From the NCBI RefSeq assembly GCF_000298195.1, contig NZ_BAHC01000119.1:1-64000 (forward strand): 64,000 nt of DNA, read 5' to 3'. Made by a program: the position numbers and the translations under genes. A model generated the notes under the pieces. It worked only from the letters and a program-made list of their open reading frames with translations. It had not been told where the DNA came from and searched no databases. Source of the stretch: Gordonia rhizosphera NBRC 16068. Lineage in GTDB: Bacteria > Actinomycetota > Actinomycetes > Mycobacteriales > Mycobacteriaceae. Below are positions 15,599-24,880 of this stretch, piece after piece. Within the stretch, counting starts at the first letter, position 1. Every line of letters begins with the position of its first letter.

Positions 15599-17257
15599 TC
15601 AGTCGCGGTGACGGAACCCGAGCACTTGATCCTCGTGCGGCACCTCGTCCTTGGCCCGGGTGTCGATCCATTCGCGGAGCACCTTGGTGGCCCGCACATC
15701 GTCCTCGTTGTACTCGAACAACCGCTGCCGCTGGGCGAGATCGGTGACCGCACCGCCGTGGCCGACCGCCTCGCGGTACCAGTCCATCGACGCCTCGCCG
15801 CTCGCCTCGGCATCGCGCCAGGTGAACCCCGCCACGGGTGCGATCTTCTTGAGACCTTTGCCGTTCGGGCAGATGAAATTGGTGCTGACGGCCTCGTAGA
15901 TGTCCACCCATTCGTCAGAGGCGATGAAGGCTTCCACCTCGCTCACCGCCGGGATGCCGGGTTCCCCCGCGAACCGTTTGGCCGATCCGAGCAGCCACCG
16001 GTTCTCGGCTTGCTGCGAATAGCAGTACGCCGCAAAGGTTTTGCCCGCCGCGCGGGTGGCCTCCCGCTCGGCGGACAGCCAGCCCCAGAATTCCGCGAAC
16101 GATCTCGCCTCGTCGCGGGTCGGCAGGGGTTCCCAGGTGACGAACGCGCGATACCGCACCGGTCGTGACGCGTCGGTTCGGTCGGTGAGCAGCGTGCCCC
16201 ACAGATAGGCGCCGAGTTCGCCGTAGCTCTCCATGTCGACGTCCACCTCGACATCCGCCCGCACGACGGCGGGTTCGGGCAGTCGCCGCACGAGCGGGGT
16301 GCCGGTGAGCCAGGCGATCGCGTTGACGACCGTGTCCTCGAACCGGGCGTTGCTCGGCCATTCGGGCGGCGGATCGCCGCGGTAGTGCGCCAACTGGTCG
16401 ATACTGGTGATCCCGGCCTCGGTGAGCACCGAGCTCTGGTGGCCTCCCACGACCAGGCTGACGTCGCGCCGTGCCTCGAGTTCCGGTCCGCAGCGCGTCC
16501 ACCACGGGCAGCTGCGGCACTCTCCGATCCGCCGGGGTGTGGTCGCGACATGCTGCCCGGCGATGGCTTCTCGGCGCGTGAAGACTTCGGCATAGTCCTC
16601 GAGGAGCGTCGCCATCTCGTAGACGACGATGCAGTCGGCGTCGAGGCCGATCGCTCCGGCACGCAGCTGCGCCGGATCGGTCGATGTGGCGAGGTCGAGG
16701 TCGAGCAGCATCGTCGTCAGCTGGGCCAGACGGAGCTGATCGCGCCGGTGGTTTCGGCCGTTGCGCGACGGATCGGGAGCGGGCACCCAGGCCCAGACCG
16801 GGCTGGTGAGGGCCGAGCCGCCGTTGGGGACCGTGTCGTTGCGATGGGGCTTGGCCGGGTAGCTGACCCGATGATTCACGACGATGACCGGCAGATAGCC
16901 CGCGCCGTCACGGATGAGCAGCTCCGCATGTCCTCGTCGACCCCGATCCCGGTCGATGGGCAGCGTCGCGTTCCAGATCCAGGCGGCCTCGTCGGCGCAG
17001 GCTGCGAGCGTCTGCGCGACGCGCGTCGCGTGATCGGCCCGCGCGTCGACGATGACGACAGTGCCCGGTGGCTGGTCGCTGTGCAGGCCACGCACCATCT
17101 CACGGACGGCGGCCCGATGGTGTTCGGCGGCCTCTTTGCGGCGCTGCGCCTCCGGCGTGTCGGAACGAGACCGCATCAGACCGGGATGACTGTGGTCGAG
17201 GGCGAGGCGGTGTTCGCAACCGGCGAGGTCGCGCGGGTGCAACACCACTGCCGCCAC
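15599..17257 (-). CDS. TM0106-family RecB-like nuclease
   Basis: A 552-residue protein of the TM0106 group. The N-terminal part is RecB/Cas4-like, with Cys14 (LAGCEH) and the downstream trio in CRSCPWWTRC (about residues 247-256) expected to bind an iron-sulfur cluster, as in Cas4 and AddB. The C-terminal part is an RNase H-like exonuclease fold, with DVDMES as the first acidic motif and YNEDDV as the last. Family members are predicted DNA nucleases with no firmly known role. The GTG at 17257 has AAAGGACGG just upstream. The gene converges on the surface-protein gene and diverges from the DUF6474 gene. No CRISPR array is near. Confidence 0.8.
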   Translation of the reverse strand: MAAVVLHPRDLAGCEHRLALDHSHPGLMRSRSDTPEAQRRKEAAEHHRAAVREMVRGLHSDQPPGTVVIVDARADHATRVAQTLAACADEAAWIWNATLPIDRDRGRRGHAELLIRDGAGYLPVIVVNHRVSYPAKPHRNDTVPNGGSALTSPVWAWVPAPDPSRNGRNHRRDQLRLAQLTTMLLDLDLATSTDPAQLRAGAIGLDADCIVVYEMATLLEDYAEVFTRREAIAGQHVATTPRRIGECRSCPWWTRCGPELEARRDVSLVVGGHQSSVLTEAGITSIDQLAHYRGDPPPEWPSNARFEDTVVNAIAWLTGTPLVRRLPEPAVVRADVEVDVDMESYGELGAYLWGTLLTDRTDASRPVRYRAFVTWEPLPTRDEARSFAEFWGWLSAEREATRAAGKTFAAYCYSQQAENRWLLGSAKRFAGEPGIPAVSEVEAFIASDEWVDIYEAVSTNFICPNGKGLKKIAPVAGFTWRDAEASGEASMDWYREAVGHGGAVTDLAQRQRLFEYNEDDVRATKVLREWIDTRAKDEVPHEDQVLGFRHRD

Positions 17258-17438
17258 AACCCCGTCCTTTCGGGAGTCACCTCACATCGACACCTCGCCG
17301 ACGCTGAGCCGACCGCGCGCGCGGTCAACGCCTTCGAGCCTATGTAATGCTTGTACCAACGCATGCACGGCGCTCGGCGTTTCGGCACTCTGCGCCGCTC
17401 GAGCTCGATGGCACCACAGTATGGAGGTAGGTCCTCAG

Positions 17439-18131
17439 ATGGGATTGTTCTCGTCCGACAAGACGACCCGTGCCCAGCGCAAAGCGGAGATGAAAGCCGC
17501 GAAGGCCAGGGCGAAGCTGGAGGCCAAACTCGACGCGAAGTCGAGGAAGAAGTCGCACAAGAGCCGCCGTCGCGACGAACGCAAGCTCCGCAAAACCGAG
17601 TACAAGGAGCAGCGCAAGACACTCAAGGCCACCGCCAAGGCCCAGGAGAAGGTCTCTCGGGCCGAAGCCAAGGCCATCGCGGCGAAGGCCAAGGCAGACG
17701 CCGATGCCAAGGCGTTCAGTCCGGTGAGCGTTCGCCGCTATCTGACGGTCGCCCGACTGCTGTCCCCGATCGTCGTCCCGCTGGCCTACCGGACCGCGGT
17801 CGCGGCGCGCGGACAGGTCACCGCGTTGCAGGCCTCGCGCGCCGGGGTCTCGCCCGACGCCCTGCGCCAGTACTCCGGTCACGGGGCGGCCCTGTCGGCG
17901 CGGATCAGTGCCTCGCGATCGGCGTTGCGGAAGGTCGCCAACCAGGACTCGTCGTCGGATTCCGCGGAGTTCGTCGCGGCGATGACGAGCCGACTCGACA
18001 ATCTCGCGGTGGCCGTCGACGCCGCCGAGGTCATGCCCGCGGGCCAGCGCCGGACCGCACACGGGTCCATCGACGCCGAGCTCGCGGCCATCGACGCGGA
18101 CGTCCTGGCCCGCCTCGGCGTGCAGGCCTGA
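17439..18131 (+). CDS. DUF6474 family protein with Lys/Arg/Ala coiled coil
   Basis: A 230-residue protein. Residues about 8-95 are a long, highly charged Lys/Ala/Arg/Glu helix, probably coiled coil ([20 protein letters not shown]), followed by a more globular end with a short hydrophobic segment ([17 protein letters not shown]). This matches the actinobacterial DUF6474 family, whose function is unknown. The ATG at 17439 begins the family-typical MGLFSS; GGAGGT lies about 11 nt upstream. The next gene also encodes a lysine-rich protein in the same direction, 100 bp downstream. Confidence 0.75.
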   Translation: MGLFSSDKTTRAQRKAEMKAAKARAKLEAKLDAKSRKKSHKSRRRDERKLRKTEYKEQRKTLKATAKAQEKVSRAEAKAIAAKAKADADAKAFSPVSVRRYLTVARLLSPIVVPLAYRTAVAARGQVTALQASRAGVSPDALRQYSGHGAALSARISASRSALRKVANQDSSSDSAEFVAAMTSRLDNLAVAVDAAEVMPAGQRRTAHGSIDAELAAIDADVLARLGVQA

Positions 18132-18231
18132 CCGGGCGCTTGGTCTCGGCCGCTTCACGGCTCCGGTGGCGCGCATCCTAGGATGGCTCGATACGGCAGC
18201 ACCGATTGACCACGCAAGGGGGCGTGAGCAC

Positions 18232-18870
18232 ATGACCGAACCCGGACCAGGCGACACTCCGGACCCCTCCGCGGCGGACGGCGCCGACGCCACGCCCGCC
18301 GAGCCGGCACCCGTGAAGAAGGCCGGGGCGAAGAAGGCAGCCGCCAAGAAGACCCCGGCCAAGAAAGCCGCCGCAAAGAAGGTGCCCGCGAAAAAGGCCG
18401 CAGCGAAAAAAGCTCCCGCGAAAAAAGCTCCCGCGAAAAAGGCTCCGGTGAAAAAGGCTCCGGTGAAAAAGGCCGCGGCCAAGAAACCCCCGGCCAAGAA
18501 GGCTCCCGCAAAGAAAGCGCCCGCGAAGAAGGTCCCGCCCACCGCCGACCAGCCGACGGATTCCACCGCCCCGACCACGCCCACCGCCCCGGCCGCATCC
18601 AAACCGCCGACCTCCAAGCCCACGGTGAAGAAGACGTCCACCGGCCCGGCCGGTCGGGCGTCCACCGCGCCGAGCGCCCCGTCGCAGCGACCCTCACCCG
18701 CGGTCGTCGACGTCGTCGCCGAGGCCGATGCGCAGCAGGCGACCTTCAACCAGCTCCGCAGCGGCTTGCCGACCGAGGCGGAGCACACCAATCGGACCGT
18801 GCCGATCGCGGTGGCCGGCGCCCTCGGGCTCCTGGTGATCCTGATCGCGATCCTGCGTCGCCGGCGCTGA
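18232..18870 (+). CDS. Lysine-repeat (PAKKA) protein with C-terminal membrane helix
   Basis: A 212-residue protein. A short acidic start is followed by 15 Lys-Lys pairs spaced every 5 residues (about 29-100; units such as [15 protein letters not shown]), a Pro/Thr/Ser-rich linker, an acidic patch and one hydrophobic helix near residues 190-208 ending in four arginines. The repeats resemble the tails of HupB, histone H1 and the adhesin HBHA, but there is no HU or HBHA core. It could tie DNA to the membrane if the N-terminus is inside, or act as a wall polyanion binder if outside; topology is not decisive. The ATG at 18232 has AAGGGGG upstream. Confidence 0.75.
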   Translation: MTEPGPGDTPDPSAADGADATPAEPAPVKKAGAKKAAAKKTPAKKAAAKKVPAKKAAAKKAPAKKAPAKKAPVKKAPVKKAAAKKPPAKKAPAKKAPAKKVPPTADQPTDSTAPTTPTAPAASKPPTSKPTVKKTSTGPAGRASTAPSAPSQRPSPAVVDVVAEADAQQATFNQLRSGLPTEAEHTNRTVPIAVAGALGLLVILIAILRRRR

Positions 18871-18879
18871 CGACCCGGG

Positions 18880-19716
18880 TCATCCCCCGATACGGTCGAT
18901 GATCGCGGCGGCGACGTCTGAGGGGTTCTTCTCCAGCAACCAGTGGTCGGCGCCGCGGATGACGCGGAACTCGTAGGGGCCTCTGACCCAACCTGCGGTC
19001 AGCCGGGCGGCGGGCCACCCGAGGTACGCGTCGTCGTCGCTCCACACGAATGTGGTGGGGACGGCGACGGGTGGGATGCGTTCACCCCGGAGCGAAAAAG
19101 GCATGCCCCGATACCAATTCAGCGCTCCGGGCAGTGCGCCGGAGATGACGATGTCGTCATGGAGCCGAGAGGAGAACCGCTCCGGGAGCCCCATACGGCC
19201 CAGGGCCGCACTCCCCGGACGAAAACTCCTCGCCAACAAGAACTCCGGGACGGCCGGCAGGGCGAAGAACGCCATGTACCACGAGCGCAGCAACTGCCCA
19301 CGCGGCATCGCCTGCACGAACGCCGCCGGGTGCGGCGTCGAGATCGCGGTGAGGGTGCGAACCCGATCGGGATGACGCGCCGCCGCGGTCCAGGCGGCGG
19401 ACCCGCCCCAATCGTGACCGACCAGATCGACTCGATCGACGCCGAGCGCATCGACCAGGGCGATGACGTCGCCGGCGAGCTCACCGAGCCGGTAGTCGCG
19501 GCGCCGGGGCGGCCGGGCCCGCGGCGAATAGCCGCGCTGGTCGGGGGCGATCGTACGAAATCCCTTGTCGTGCAACAGCGGTGCGACCAGTTCCCAAGCC
19601 GTGGCGCGCTGCGGGAAGCCGTGCAGAAGGACCACCGGTGGACCGTCGATCGGCCCGTCGTCGAGGACGTCGAACACCAGGTCGCCGTTGGCGAACTCGG
19701 TCAGCCGCTCCGTCAT
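18880..19716 (-). CDS. Alpha/beta hydrolase (epoxide hydrolase-like)
   Basis: A 278-residue alpha/beta hydrolase. LLHGFPQ is the oxyanion motif. The nucleophile sits in GHDWGG and is an aspartate, as in epoxide hydrolases and haloalkane dehalogenases rather than in esterases. The charge-relay histidine lies in RGADHWLLEKNP near the C-terminus. A soluble cytoplasmic enzyme opening epoxides is likely; the substrate is unknown. The ATG at 19716 has GGGAGG 5-6 nt upstream; the longer frame (19758) runs into the repeat array and is rejected. It lies downstream of the glycosyltransferase gene, separated by six 19-bp repeats. Confidence 0.8.
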   Translation of the reverse strand: MTERLTEFANGDLVFDVLDDGPIDGPPVVLLHGFPQRATAWELVAPLLHDKGFRTIAPDQRGYSPRARPPRRRDYRLGELAGDVIALVDALGVDRVDLVGHDWGGSAAWTAAARHPDRVRTLTAISTPHPAAFVQAMPRGQLLRSWYMAFFALPAVPEFLLARSFRPGSAALGRMGLPERFSSRLHDDIVISGALPGALNWYRGMPFSLRGERIPPVAVPTTFVWSDDDAYLGWPAARLTAGWVRGPYEFRVIRGADHWLLEKNPSDVAAAIIDRIGG

Positions 19717-19748
19717 CGTGCCTCCCATCGGTTCCCCGCTCGAATGGT

Positions 19749-19862
19749 TCCCGCTCACCCATGTGCTTCCCGCTCACACAATCAGGTCCCGCTCACTCAA
19801 TCACATCGGATCGGGTGAGCGGGACTCGATTTGGTGAGCAGGACTCGATCTGGTGAGGGGGA
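19749..19862. repeat. Symmetric array of six 19-bp-spaced repeats (3 direct + 3 inverted)
   Basis: TCCCGCTCAC occurs at 19749, 19768 and 19787, exactly 19 bp apart. Its inverse, GTGAGCGGGA (variants GTGAGCAGGA and GTGAGGGGGA), occurs at 19815, 19834 and 19853, again 19 bp apart. The two sets face each other across 18 bp. In RNA the arms could fold into one long imperfect hairpin between the glycosyltransferase stop and the hydrolase start. In DNA they are six ordered binding-site-like units. Confidence 0.8.
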
Positions 19863-21971
19863 TCAGATCAGCTTGTAGACCGTGGTCCCGCCGACGGTGG
19901 TCGCGGTGTAGTTCTCTGCGACCCATGCGGCGATCTCGGAGTTGCCGCCGGGTCCACCCTGTCCGCCACCGATGTAATAGGCGATCTTGCCGTCCTGCAC
20001 GTAGACGATGAACTGTTCGAGGGTCGGTGCGGGGTCACCGCTCCAGCCGCCGATCGCCATCACCGCGGTGCCCGTGGCGATCTCGATGCCCGCTGCGGAT
20101 TGCGAACCGTTGGTGGCCGCCGCCCAGGTGGTGGTCGTGTTCTGGAGCAGCTCGACCAGTTCGGTGTTCGACGAGATGTCGCCGCCCATTCCGCCGGGTC
20201 CGCCGCCACGCGCGCCGTCGGTGGTCACAGCGCCCTGTCCGTCCGTGGCACTCTGACCGTCCGTGGTGCCCTGACCGAACGCAGCACCCTGACCGTCCGC
20301 AGCACCCTGACCGTCCGCGCCGGCCTGGCCCTGGGCGCCGGTCGGCGGTGTCTCGCCACCGGGTCCACCCATGCCGCCACCGGGCCCAGCCATGCCGCCG
20401 CCCTCGATGGAGGTGTTGACCGCGGTCGGGATCGAACCGCTGTGCGCGGTTGCCGCGGTCGCGATGGAGAACGCTGCGGTGCCACCGAATCCGGCGAGTG
20501 CACCGGCGATCACCGCAGCAGCGACGGCCTTACGCCATCCCAACGCGCCCGCGACGAGCACCATGATCACGCTCACTGCGGCCACCGCGCCGATCAGCCA
20601 CCGGCACCACTCCGGACCCCAGTCGTTGCGGTTGAGCAGAACGATCGACCACCAGCCGGCCAGTCCGATCATCCCGGCCATCGCGAGACGCCCGTCCCAG
20701 TGGCCACGACGCCGCCAGGCGAACACACCACCCAGGCCGATCAGCGCACCGATCGCCGGTGCCAGCGCGACCGTGTAGTAGGGGTGGATCGTGCCGCTCA
20801 TGAAGCTGAAGATCAGCCCGGTCACCACCAGCCAACCGCCCCAGGCCATCACGGCGCCGCCCTCGACGCGGGTCAGGCCGTTGGTGACATGGAAGATCGG
20901 GAAGCTACGCAGGCCGAGATAGACCGCGAACACGAGCGCGAGCAACGCCACCGGGAGCAGCCAGGAGATCTCGTTGCCCATCTCCGATCCGAACAGCCGG
21001 TTGAGTCCGGTCGCACCGCCGAAGGAACCGCCCGTCTGCCCGCCCCCGCCGGGACCGCCGCCACCGGGGCCGTTACCCCCGCTGATGCGGCCGACACCGT
21101 TGTAGCCGAGCACGAGATCCATGAAGGAGTTGTCGGTCGACCCTCCGATGTAGGGCCGCGATGACGCGGGCACCATGATCGTGACGAGCACGAACCAGCC
21201 GGCCGAGACGATCAGTGCGAGGGTCGCGGCGAAAAGCTGCCCGATGCGCTTGAGCCAGCCGTTGTTGGCGAACACCAGGTAGGCCAGGCCGAAGGCCGGC
21301 AACACCAGCAGACCCTGCAGCATCTTGGTGAGGAAGGCGAAGCCCAGGGCCACACCGACCAGAGCGAGCCAACGACCGGAATTGGTGGCGATGGCCCGGG
21401 TCAGGGCGTAGCCGGCGGCGACCATCAGCAGCACGAGCAGCGCGTCCGGGTTGTTGAACCGGAACATCAACGCGGCGGCCGGGGTGAACGCGAGCACCGC
21501 GCCGGCGATGAGCCCGGCGGCCGTGCCGTACCGCAGATCGGTGAAGGTCCGACGCATCGCGAAGTAGAGGAGTGCGACGGCGGCCACCCCCATCAGTGCC
21601 TGCGGGACGAGGACCGCCCAGCTGTTCATCCCGAAGATGCGCACCGACAGGCCGGTCACCCACAGCGATGCCGGCGGTTTGTCGACGGTGATGAAGTTCG
21701 AGGAGTCGAGCGCACCGAAGAACCACGCCTTCCAGCTCTGCGAGCCCGCCTGGGCCGCCGCCGCGTAGAACGTGTTGGCGTAGCCGCTCGCCGACAGGTT
21801 CCACAGATAGAGCACGGCGGTGCTGATGAGCAGACCGGTCAGCGCGAACGGGCTCCATCCGACGGCGCGCCGCCGTCTCGGTTTGTCGGCCACGTCCCGG
21901 CCTCCGGTCTGGGACGGGGGTGGCGGTTCGCCGGGGGTGAATGCGCCCGGGCGCTCGATCACAGTGGTCAT
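19863..21971 (-). CDS. ArnT/YkcB-like glycosyltransferase (GT39-type), membrane protein
   Basis: A 702-residue polytopic membrane protein. Twelve or so helices run from about residue 40 to 500, starting with a GT39-type first loop (NTFYAAAAQAGSQSWKAWFF and DSSNFITVDKPP). Then a low-complexity Gly/Pro stretch precedes repeats of DGQGA/T (about 570-600), and an extracytoplasmic YkcB-type C-terminal domain follows (about 620-702). Relatives use polyprenyl-phosphate sugars on the outer face of the membrane to modify proteins, lipids or wall glycans. The acceptor is unknown. AGGAGA precedes the ATG. Two extra Gly-rich loops (near residue 300) lie outside the membrane. Confidence 0.85.
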   Translation of the reverse strand: MTTVIERPGAFTPGEPPPPSQTGGRDVADKPRRRRAVGWSPFALTGLLISTAVLYLWNLSASGYANTFYAAAAQAGSQSWKAWFFGALDSSNFITVDKPPASLWVTGLSVRIFGMNSWAVLVPQALMGVAAVALLYFAMRRTFTDLRYGTAAGLIAGAVLAFTPAAALMFRFNNPDALLVLLMVAAGYALTRAIATNSGRWLALVGVALGFAFLTKMLQGLLVLPAFGLAYLVFANNGWLKRIGQLFAATLALIVSAGWFVLVTIMVPASSRPYIGGSTDNSFMDLVLGYNGVGRISGGNGPGGGGPGGGGQTGGSFGGATGLNRLFGSEMGNEISWLLPVALLALVFAVYLGLRSFPIFHVTNGLTRVEGGAVMAWGGWLVVTGLIFSFMSGTIHPYYTVALAPAIGALIGLGGVFAWRRRGHWDGRLAMAGMIGLAGWWSIVLLNRNDWGPEWCRWLIGAVAAVSVIMVLVAGALGWRKAVAAAVIAGALAGFGGTAAFSIATAATAHSGSIPTAVNTSIEGGGMAGPGGGMGGPGGETPPTGAQGQAGADGQGAADGQGAAFGQGTTDGQSATDGQGAVTTDGARGGGPGGMGGDISSNTELVELLQNTTTTWAAATNGSQSAAGIEIATGTAVMAIGGWSGDPAPTLEQFIVYVQDGKIAYYIGGGQGGPGGNSEIAAWVAENYTATTVGGTTVYKLI

Positions 21972-22190
21972 CGGGTTCTCCTGTCGGATGCCCGGCCGTC
22001 GGACATCGATGTCTACACGATGCGACGCGGGTCTCCGGCAGGGCTGGACGGTGGCTGGGAGAACTCTGTGAGCCCCGGTGGTGCTGTCATATCGCTCACA
22101 AAGAAGCAGATCAGGACCTTCGTCGGTGGCACATTTGGTAACAAGGAGTAATTCTGGAAGTGAAACAATAGCCGCGATCGTGAGGATCCC

Positions 22191-22757
22191 ATGTCATCGC
22201 CGCACACACCGAGGAGAATCGGCCCGCCTGCACCGTGGTCGTCGAATCCCCTCATGCGGCGAGGGGACCGGCTCGTATCGGCGGCGCTTCTCCTCTCTGT
22301 GGTCATCGCACTGACCTTGGTGCCGCTGTTCTGGATGGCCGGCGCCGCGACCTACTCGTCGGTGACCGAACGCGCCGCACAGGCGACACCCGTCACCGCC
22401 ACCATCGAATCCGTCGGCGCCGCCGACCCGACCGCGATGGACGCCACTGCGACCGTGAAGTGGATGCGCGACGGTGTCCCACGCACCGACACGACCGTCG
22501 TCCCGCGCGGCACCGAAGCCGGTGGCACGACGACGATCTGGACCGGCCCGAACGGCACCGTGGTGCCGGTCCCACCCGGGCCCTTCGAACGCGTCCTCAG
22601 CGCGGTGATGGTCGCCACGCTGGGCTGGGGTGCCGCGATCGGCCTCCTCGCCACGGCGGTCGCCATGCTCGGTCAGAGCGTCACCCGACGACACGAGCAG
22701 CTCTGGGATCGCGAGTGGGACCAGGCGAGTTCGGAGAACGGCTGGGCGTCTCACTGA
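22191..22757 (+). CDS. Rv1733c-like conserved membrane protein
   Basis: A 188-residue two-helix membrane protein. The layout matches M. tuberculosis Rv1733c: NPLMRRGDRL just before the first helix (about 30-52), an extracytoplasmic domain with paired strands (ATATVKWMRDG, then TTIWTGPNG), a second helix (about 137-160) and a short basic tail with a conserved tryptophan. Rv1733c belongs to the hypoxia-induced DosR regulon there, but its function is unknown. No DosR box was recognised upstream here. GTGAGGAT precedes the ATG. The gene converges on the cyclase gene; a short CGCGG/CCGCG hairpin (22792-22804) lies between them. Confidence 0.75.
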   Translation: MSSPHTPRRIGPPAPWSSNPLMRRGDRLVSAALLLSVVIALTLVPLFWMAGAATYSSVTERAAQATPVTATIESVGAADPTAMDATATVKWMRDGVPRTDTTVVPRGTEAGGTTTIWTGPNGTVVPVPPGPFERVLSAVMVATLGWGAAIGLLATAVAMLGQSVTRRHEQLWDREWDQASSENGWASH

Positions 22758-22832
22758 GCGCTGCACTGGTCTGAGCGCCCGGATCTGCTCCCGCGGAACC
22801 CGCGCGTGGCCGGCAGCCATCGTCGCTCACCC

Positions 22833-23630
22833 TCAGATGAGGGCGAGGACGCGCGCCGGGCCACCCGTGCCACCCGCGAACTTCGGGGCTCCGACCATCA
22901 CGGTCGCTCCCGCGACGGGAACCTCGGCCAGATTCGCCATCGCCTCGACCGCATAGCGTCCGGCACCGAGGATCGCGGTGTGCGCGCCGACATCGTCGAA
23001 CCTGTCGATGCTGAGGGTGTCGGTGCCGATCGCGACGACGTCCCGCTCACCGATCAGCATCTCGACGGCCGCGGGATCGAACCCGGCCGCGTGTGGTCCG
23101 CCGGTCCGGGGCTGCCAGCCGGTATGCATGGCCACCAGTGCCCGCGGCGGGATGCGGCCGTGCCGCTGTTCGTACCTGTCGATGTCGCGTTCGGTCAGCA
23201 GCGCCCGACGATCCGTGCGGGCGCGGGTGGCGATGCTGATCACCACCAGCGGCGCGACCAGGTCGGCGGGCGCGATCTTCTCGACCGTGATGCCGTCGCC
23301 GATCTTGTGGGCGGGCGCGTCGACATGGGTGCCGGAGTGCTCGGAGAACGACATCCAGCGCGTCGCGAATCCCGTGTTGCCCGGCCCGACCCCGGAGGTC
23401 GGTACGGCGACAACGGGCGCACTGCCCGGCCAGAGTGGGAAGTCCCCGGTCAGCGTGTGGGTCAGGTCGACGACACGGGCACCGCTCGGTGCCGCCTCCG
23501 CCCTGCCCGCGACGGCGGAGGCGAGTCCCAGCGCGCCTGCGGTCGCTCCGCCGGTCATCCGCAGCGCGGCGCGCCGGGAGAATCGCCGGGCCTCCTCGTA
23601 GGCGTGCCGGACAACCTTGTCGTCACACAT
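22833..23630 (-). CDS. Cyclase family (kynurenine formamidase-like) protein, Tat-exported
   Basis: A 265-residue metal-dependent hydrolase of the cyclase family. HSGTHVDAPAH (from His98) is the family metal-binding signature; the DLTHTLTGDFPLWPG opening also fits. A twin-arginine signal (SRRAALRMTGG and a hydrophobic stretch, about residues 18-46) marks it for folded export. Relatives hydrolyse amides or lactones such as formylkynurenine; the natural substrate here is unknown. It begins 3 nt after the sugar dehydrogenase stop, so both exported enzymes share a transcript. The ATG at 23630 is the only start that includes the full Tat signal. Confidence 0.85.
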   Translation of the reverse strand: MCDDKVVRHAYEEARRFSRRAALRMTGGATAGALGLASAVAGRAEAAPSGARVVDLTHTLTGDFPLWPGSAPVVAVPTSGVGPGNTGFATRWMSFSEHSGTHVDAPAHKIGDGITVEKIAPADLVAPLVVISIATRARTDRRALLTERDIDRYEQRHGRIPPRALVAMHTGWQPRTGGPHAAGFDPAAVEMLIGERDVVAIGTDTLSIDRFDDVGAHTAILGAGRYAVEAMANLAEVPVAGATVMVGAPKFAGGTGGPARVLALI

Positions 23631-23633
23631 CGA

Positions 23634-24845
23634 TCAGCCCGCCCGAACCCGCAGGATCCGATCGGCGTGATCACCATTGTCGGTGCTCACCAGCAGCGAT
23701 CCGTCACGATCCACGGCCAGTCCGCGTAGCCGTCCGAACCGGCCGTGCAGGGCCTCGGTTGCGCGCACCACGCGTGTGCCATCGGCCGACAGATTCACGA
23801 ACACGAGACGTTCACCCTTCTGGGCGGAGATGACGACCGCGGTGTCGTATGCGCCCCACCCCGATGCGGGCAGGAACTGGAGCGCCGGAGTGGCGATCGT
23901 CGGATCGCCCGATCGCCACACCGGTCCCAGCGCACCGGGCACCCGCACCGGATCGGTCATCGGCACCGATTCGTCGTAGATGAACGGGGCACGGTCCGGG
24001 CGGTACCCGTAGTTCCCGCCGGCCCGTAGGAGGTTCAGCTCGTCATCGACGTCGGTACCCTGCTCGATGCCGTACACACGCCCGGAACCGGGCTGGATCG
24101 CGACTCCCTGTACGTTGCGGTGCCCGAGCGTGAAGACGGGGCTGGATGGATCGGGATTCCCGGCGGCCGGGGTGCCGTCGGCGTTGATGTGGAGCACCTT
24201 GCCGGCCAACGACGAGCGGTTCTGCGGGTTCGTCGGTTCGGCGTTGTCACCGGTGCCGACGTAAAGAGTGCCGTCGGGTGCCGCGGCGAGCCCACAACCG
24301 GCATGGCGGCCGCTCGACGTCACCGGGATTCCGGTCAGGACGGTGCGTTCACGATCCATCCGCGACCAATCCGGGCTCACCCGCCAGGCGACCACGTTGA
24401 CCACCTGTCCGGTGTTCGGCCACGGGATCGGCAAGATCGCCACCGAGCCCGGGACGTCGATACCCGCCGGCCCGGTCCGCTCGGCCTGACAGGAGTAGAT
24501 CCGGCGATTCGCGGCAAAACCAGGGTCGACGGCGAGGCCCATCAGCCCGGCCTCTTTGTGGACATAGAGCCTGGAGAGATCCGCCTGTACGGTTCGGGTT
24601 CGCCCGCCGGGTCGGATGGCGACGAAGCGGCCGGCGCGCTCGCTCACCAGGATCCCGCCGTCGGGGGCGACGAGCACATCCCAGGGATGGTCCAGCCCGG
24701 TCGCGACCACTGTGGCCGACAGCGTCGGCGCGGCACCGGCACGACCCGCGCCGACCGCACCCCCGACCACGAGCACGAGACCGACCACCAGACCGACCAC
24801 GAGAGCTGCCATACGGGTCGTCACCTGACCACGCTGAGCCGACAT
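23634..24845 (-). CDS. Secreted glucose/sorbosone-type (PQQ-dependent) sugar dehydrogenase
   Basis: A 403-residue six-bladed beta-propeller of the glucose/sorbosone dehydrogenase family: GLDHPWDVLVAPDG at the start of the fold, RAGRFVAI, HKEAGLMGLAVDPGF, GDNAEPTNPQNRSSLAGKVLHIN, GHRNVQGVA and the closing RLRGLAVDRDGSLLVSTD. A signal peptide or anchor spans about 12-38. Known members oxidise aldoses with PQQ; many actinobacterial ones have no tested substrate. The start is leaderless (TACGGT 6 nt upstream). It is the first gene of a two-gene unit with the Tat-exported cyclase. Confidence 0.85.
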   Translation of the reverse strand: MSAQRGQVTTRMAALVVGLVVGLVLVVGGAVGAGRAGAAPTLSATVVATGLDHPWDVLVAPDGGILVSERAGRFVAIRPGGRTRTVQADLSRLYVHKEAGLMGLAVDPGFAANRRIYSCQAERTGPAGIDVPGSVAILPIPWPNTGQVVNVVAWRVSPDWSRMDRERTVLTGIPVTSSGRHAGCGLAAAPDGTLYVGTGDNAEPTNPQNRSSLAGKVLHINADGTPAAGNPDPSSPVFTLGHRNVQGVAIQPGSGRVYGIEQGTDVDDELNLLRAGGNYGYRPDRAPFIYDESVPMTDPVRVPGALGPVWRSGDPTIATPALQFLPASGWGAYDTAVVISAQKGERLVFVNLSADGTRVVRATEALHGRFGRLRGLAVDRDGSLLVSTDNGDHADRILRVRAG

Positions 24846-24851
24846 TCCGTC

Positions 24852-24857
24852 ACCGTA
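24852..24857 (-). promoter_or_regulatory. Leaderless -10 box for the sugar dehydrogenase gene
   Basis: TACGGT on the minus strand, 6 nt before the ATG at 24845. Confidence 0.55.
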
Positions 24858-24880
24858 GCGCAGGGAAGGCCCGCATCACC

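Noticed and set aside
15599-17257. Cas4 of a CRISPR system
   Set aside because: The Fe-S nuclease domain is similar, but there is no array and no other cas gene; the RNase H-like end fits the TM0106 family.
18232-18870. HupB-type histone-like protein
   Set aside because: The lysine repeats fit, but there is no HU domain and a membrane helix is present.
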